Positions 60,955 to 64,000 of a stretch of 64,000 bases of DNA are shown one piece after another. The stretch covers positions 3,252,175-3,316,174 of the forward strand of contig NC_087078.1 of assembly GCF_026151205.1 (NCBI RefSeq). Reading direction: 5' to 3'. The position numbers and the translations under genes are program-made. Position 1 is the first letter of the stretch. Every line of letters begins with the position of its first letter. The notes under the pieces were generated by a model that searched no databases, was not told the DNA's origin, and was given only the letters and a program-made list of their open reading frames with translations. This DNA comes from Bolinopsis microptera. Taxonomy: Eukaryota > Ctenophora > Tentaculata > Lobata > Bolinopsidae.

Positions 60955-62639
60955 CAGGCACGTAGCCAGGGGGGGGGGCTAGGGGGGCGGCAGCCCCCCC
61001 CCCGGAAAAAATCGAACCCCAGAAAAAAGATTAGTCCCCATGGTCGCCTGGTAACTGGGCTGTGTTTATGACTGCAGTCAGTCAAAGATTTGAACTGTGG
61101 ATTAGTAAATATATGTCATTAAATCCAAGCAAACATTCTAGAAGACTTCTATAGACTATAATTATAGTCAATAGTGTCCCCTAGACCGTAGGAAATGTAA
61201 AAATCTTAAGACGATGAGGCCTGAGTAAGTCGTAAATTCTGATTGGAGAATGCAGATTGCTGTTGTGAAAGGACCAGTTAACTGAAAAATTTGTAGTCTC
61301 CAATTTGGCTAAGATTTAAATCAGCTGTGACAAACTGGTAAAGAATCGTATCGCCGAAAGAACCAACTCTCTAGCGTACGTGTAACGCGTGTTATTGCAA
61401 TAATAAGCTGTGGCCTCGTGACGTCATAAAGTCCCTCAGTGCGTGCTTGCATAGCGTAATTTACATTACAAATGTTTATCATCGTCAATAAAACACGTGT
61501 AACTCACTCAAATTTTAGAATTATGACTATTACCCTAGTTCTCCAAAATCCTTATAGTTTTGGCTATCATCCTAACTAAAGGAATAGCTGATTGGATGTA
61601 CAGTGCTCACGTCATGATTTTAAACAGTGATATAGGTTCTTGAACAGTGGCGGGTGAATGTACGGTTAGAAAGTTTCTGCTATTACAACTTATGTCATAT
61701 GTGATAATTTTGGATTGTTTTCATTGCTTAATTACACAAGCAGGGAGACTGTACCGATTATTTTTCCCCAGTCCATGAAACTCTAACGAATTTAGAAAGG
61801 ATACAGATAAGTAGGAGTTTGTTCAATTCCGAGAGCAATTATATTTATAGCATAGCGAAATTTCTAACTTTAATCTGCAAGTGTCTGCCAGTACAGGAGA
61901 CAAGAAGTCTGGCTACTTTACGGCCGTTCCTCTGGGACCATTAGTAGAAGTATCTTCTATCAGAACAGTGCCGTGGGAACAGAATTCCCGCCAAAATACC
62001 CGGTCTACCAAATAGTAAAATTACTGATTGGAGGTGTATATGGTGTGAGGTGTGTTTTGAATTAGACTTCCGGCTTACCTAGTTGTTATCCTAATTGCAT
62101 TATCATCGGTGCATAACATAAATAAACTACTGGTAAGTTTAAATACCAAGTGCAAACGTGTTCAGTCGATCGACCCACTGAACAACTATAGAATTTCCAA
62201 GACCCTATTATTCTCTGGCCATATATTACGGCACGATCGATTGTTAGATGGCTAAATGACCAACGTTAATCTATACAATTCTAAAACTAAGAGCTAGCAC
62301 TTTAATCTAAAAATACCTTTTTTATATTACTCCTGATTTTTACATTTCACGTAAAACATTGTCGCCAGAGGTTGATCATGGACACTAACAGCTTAATTTG
62401 AGATAAATGACTTATGAGTTTCTCTAAAGTTAACTCTAAAGTTGTGTAGTCCAGTCATTTATGGACATTTATGGAAATGAACCTGCAAATGTTCTAATAC
62501 TCACGAAACTTTGCACAGACCTTCCCGAAGTTATGATTAAACGATTTTCGTTTGGAGACATCTTTTTGACAGTGGAGAAAACCCAGGAGGGCCACGCCCA
62601 TATTGACCCAATAACGTAACCGACTCCTTGCTTCTGAAG

Positions 62640-63075
62640 GTCGTAGAGACTTCAAAATAGGCTTGAACGAAGCCGCATATGCATGTTTATATAGGAGTTA
62701 TTGAGCAACACATGGCCTAAAATCCTTACTTTTCGATAAATTCGCCAAAAACCATTTTGGGCGTGGTGCTAAGCCCATTTTCGATATGATCGTGATGGAG
62801 TCTTCAGACAGGATGCAAAAGAACCGCAATTAGCATATTAATATATGACTTACGAACAAACATATGCCTTAAAGTGCTTACTTTTTCAGTTATTGGCGAA
62901 AAACTGATTTTCGGTTCCAGAAATCCTGCAAAACTATGGGTATCTGGTTAATTGGGTTATGAAGGTCCTAAAGGTTTTTGAATGTGTGCAAATTGTGCAG
63001 AATGGCCATGTTTATATACAACTTATGAAGCAACATGTACCCTAAATTACTTACTTTTCGAGTTATTCGGGGGAA
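62640..63075. repeat. Three diverged tandem units (about 175 bp) inside the hAT-like element
   Basis: Each unit has a TATATA(G/T)(G/A)AGTTATGAGCAACA-like segment followed by CCTAAA...CTTACTTTTCG, near 62680, 62845 and 63010. The same sequence type forms the arms of the MITE at 48946-49413. Confidence 0.65.
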
Positions 63076-63404
63076 AAGATAGTATTATGTCCATTTTTTA
63101 CCTGTAAAATACAGTCTCACGAGCTACTCTGCGCGCAAGAGGGACTTTATGACGTCATCGCCAAAATAATACAAACGCTATTTACACGCGTTAGAGAGCA
63201 GTTAGAGATTTAGGAATTTCGACTCGTTGCTTAGTTTGCTATTTGTCACAATCTGTCAAAATATGAGGATAACTTTTTTTTCAGTTAACTGGTCCTTTAA
63301 GTTACCAAATTTACGTGAGTACTTGATTCTTTTCAATCCCAGTTTATTGCTGTCCTACAAATTTCTTTAATGCCAAATGTCGTCTAAAACACCCTGTTTC
63401 GCAA

Positions 63405-63560
63405 AAAATTTCCGGGGGGCTGCGCCCCCCTAGCCCCCGCCAAGGGGCGCCGCCCCTAGACCCCGCTGGGGGCTGCGCCCCCAGACCCCTGCCACAGCTT
63501 GCTCGCTTCGCTCGCTGCGCAGCTTGATTGGACGCGTCGGCTCGCTTCGCTCGCCGACAG
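63405..63560. repeat. GC-rich tandem hairpins at the right end of the hAT-like element
   Basis: Successive self-complementary blocks: GGGGGGCTGCGCCCCCC, GGGGCGCCGCCCC, GGGGGCTGCGCCCCC, then GCTCGCTTCGCTCGC twice and CGGCTCGCTTCGCTCGCCG. They could form a row of hairpins next to the terminal repeat. Confidence 0.8.
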
Positions 63561-63594
63561 CCCCCCTCAAAGAAAAATCCTGGCTACGTCCCTG

Positions 63595-64000
63595 TATCGA
63601 CCATGAGCTGTCAGCTAGGATTCAGAAAGCTTCCGGAGCCTTCAATCAACTGAGTAATACATGGAAAAACCGCAACATCCAGTCTTATACAAAGATCAGG
63701 ATTTATAAGGCAGCGGTTTTGACAATATTGTTATATGGTAGTGAGGTTTGGAACACAACCAAAAAGCAGCTACATCGCTTTGAGGTGTTCCATCAGCGTT
63801 GCTTGAGGAGAATACTTAGGATAAGATGGCTCGATCGGGTTAGAAACACTGAAGTGCTGGAGCGTGCAAAGATAAATCCAGTAGAGACATTCATAGGAGC
63901 AAACCGCCTGCGGTGGTTTGGCCATGTCACCAGAATGCCAGACACTAGGCTTCCTAAGTACCTGCTTAACTGGACCCCTGCGCATGGGAGAAGATCTAGG
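63595..64000 (+). pseudogene. LINE reverse transcriptase, C-terminal part (continues beyond the window)
   Basis: Resumes in the frame of the upstream fragment once one 8-bp duplication is discounted: HELSARIQKASGAFNQL, then LLYGSEVWNTTKKQLHRFEV, QRCLRRILRIRW, and RLRWFGHVTRMPDTR. This thumb/C-terminal region, with its YGSE.W and RWFGH.TRM motifs, is typical of one large group of metazoan LINE ORF2 proteins. Open to the window end. Confidence 0.9.

Larger units (their letters stand above)
60955..63594. mobile_element. hAT-like DNA transposon, non-autonomous, 2,640 bp
   Basis: Ends: CAGGCACGTAGCCAGG on the left, CCTGGCTACGTCCCTG on the right (inverted, one mismatch). It is flanked by a perfect 8-bp duplication TATCGACC (60947-60954 and 63595-63602). 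CAGG-type tips plus an 8-bp duplication are the hAT signature. No frame over 60 codons, so there is no transposase. Inside, about 61270-61445 and 63128-63298 form an inverted pair (AAGGACCAGTTAACTG, GTGACGTCATAAAGTCCCTC), and 62640-63075 has three diverged tandem units. It interrupts the LINE RT exactly within the SSDGTID/HELSARIQ region. Confidence 0.92.

Overview
The window reads as nuclear DNA of a metazoan, probably an invertebrate. Genes are split by short GT-AG introns. There is a cilium/flagellum-specific gene (DRC7), an animal-type SLC47/MATE transporter, a LINE reverse transcriptase and a hAT-type insertion with an 8-bp target duplication. AT-rich intergenic DNA is full of palindromic elements. 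I cannot name the species.

Layout. Positions 1-4.5 kb (+): the C-terminal 372 residues of DRC7 in ten exons, with a decayed LINE ORF1-like fragment in one intron and a (TTGTAC)n microsatellite in another. 5.3-9.6 kb (-): a complete five-exon, 178-residue, four-EF-hand calmodulin-like gene convergent with DRC7. One intron carries a ten-copy 42-bp minisatellite and another a foldback element. 10-20 kb (-): probable but unidentified exons, including three phase-0 exons that chain together and a terminal exon with a membrane anchor; the rest is non-coding with MITEs.

22.5-34 kb is a transposon-dense region without convincing genes. It holds a 4.15-kb foldback element of modular inverted arms, then a 6.9-kb composite of nested inverted repeats (26.9-33.8 kb) with clear template-switch scars. 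32.0-47.2 kb is a recent tandem segmental duplication. Each unit has one intronless 518-codon MATE transporter gene; the two genes differ at four bases. The second unit carries an extra 3.54-kb insertion about 0.53 kb upstream of its MATE gene, so the first unit preserves the empty site and dates the insertion after the duplication.

47-51.8 kb holds further MITEs and unassigned DNA. 51.84-54.87 kb is a 3-kb tract that is almost purely purine on the + strand; it flips at about 54.88 kb into a CT-rich tract. 55-59.8 kb is mostly unassigned, with an old copy of the 26.9-kb element. 59.9-64 kb is a decayed LINE reverse transcriptase split by a 2,640-bp hAT-like element with a perfect 8-bp target duplication.

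The genes do not form a pathway: DRC7 is a ciliary motility scaffold, the EF-hand protein a calcium sensor, and the MATE pair are organic-cation/H+ exchangers. The main interest is structural: modular palindromic elements, template switching, and a duplicated transporter locus that works as a natural before/after comparison.
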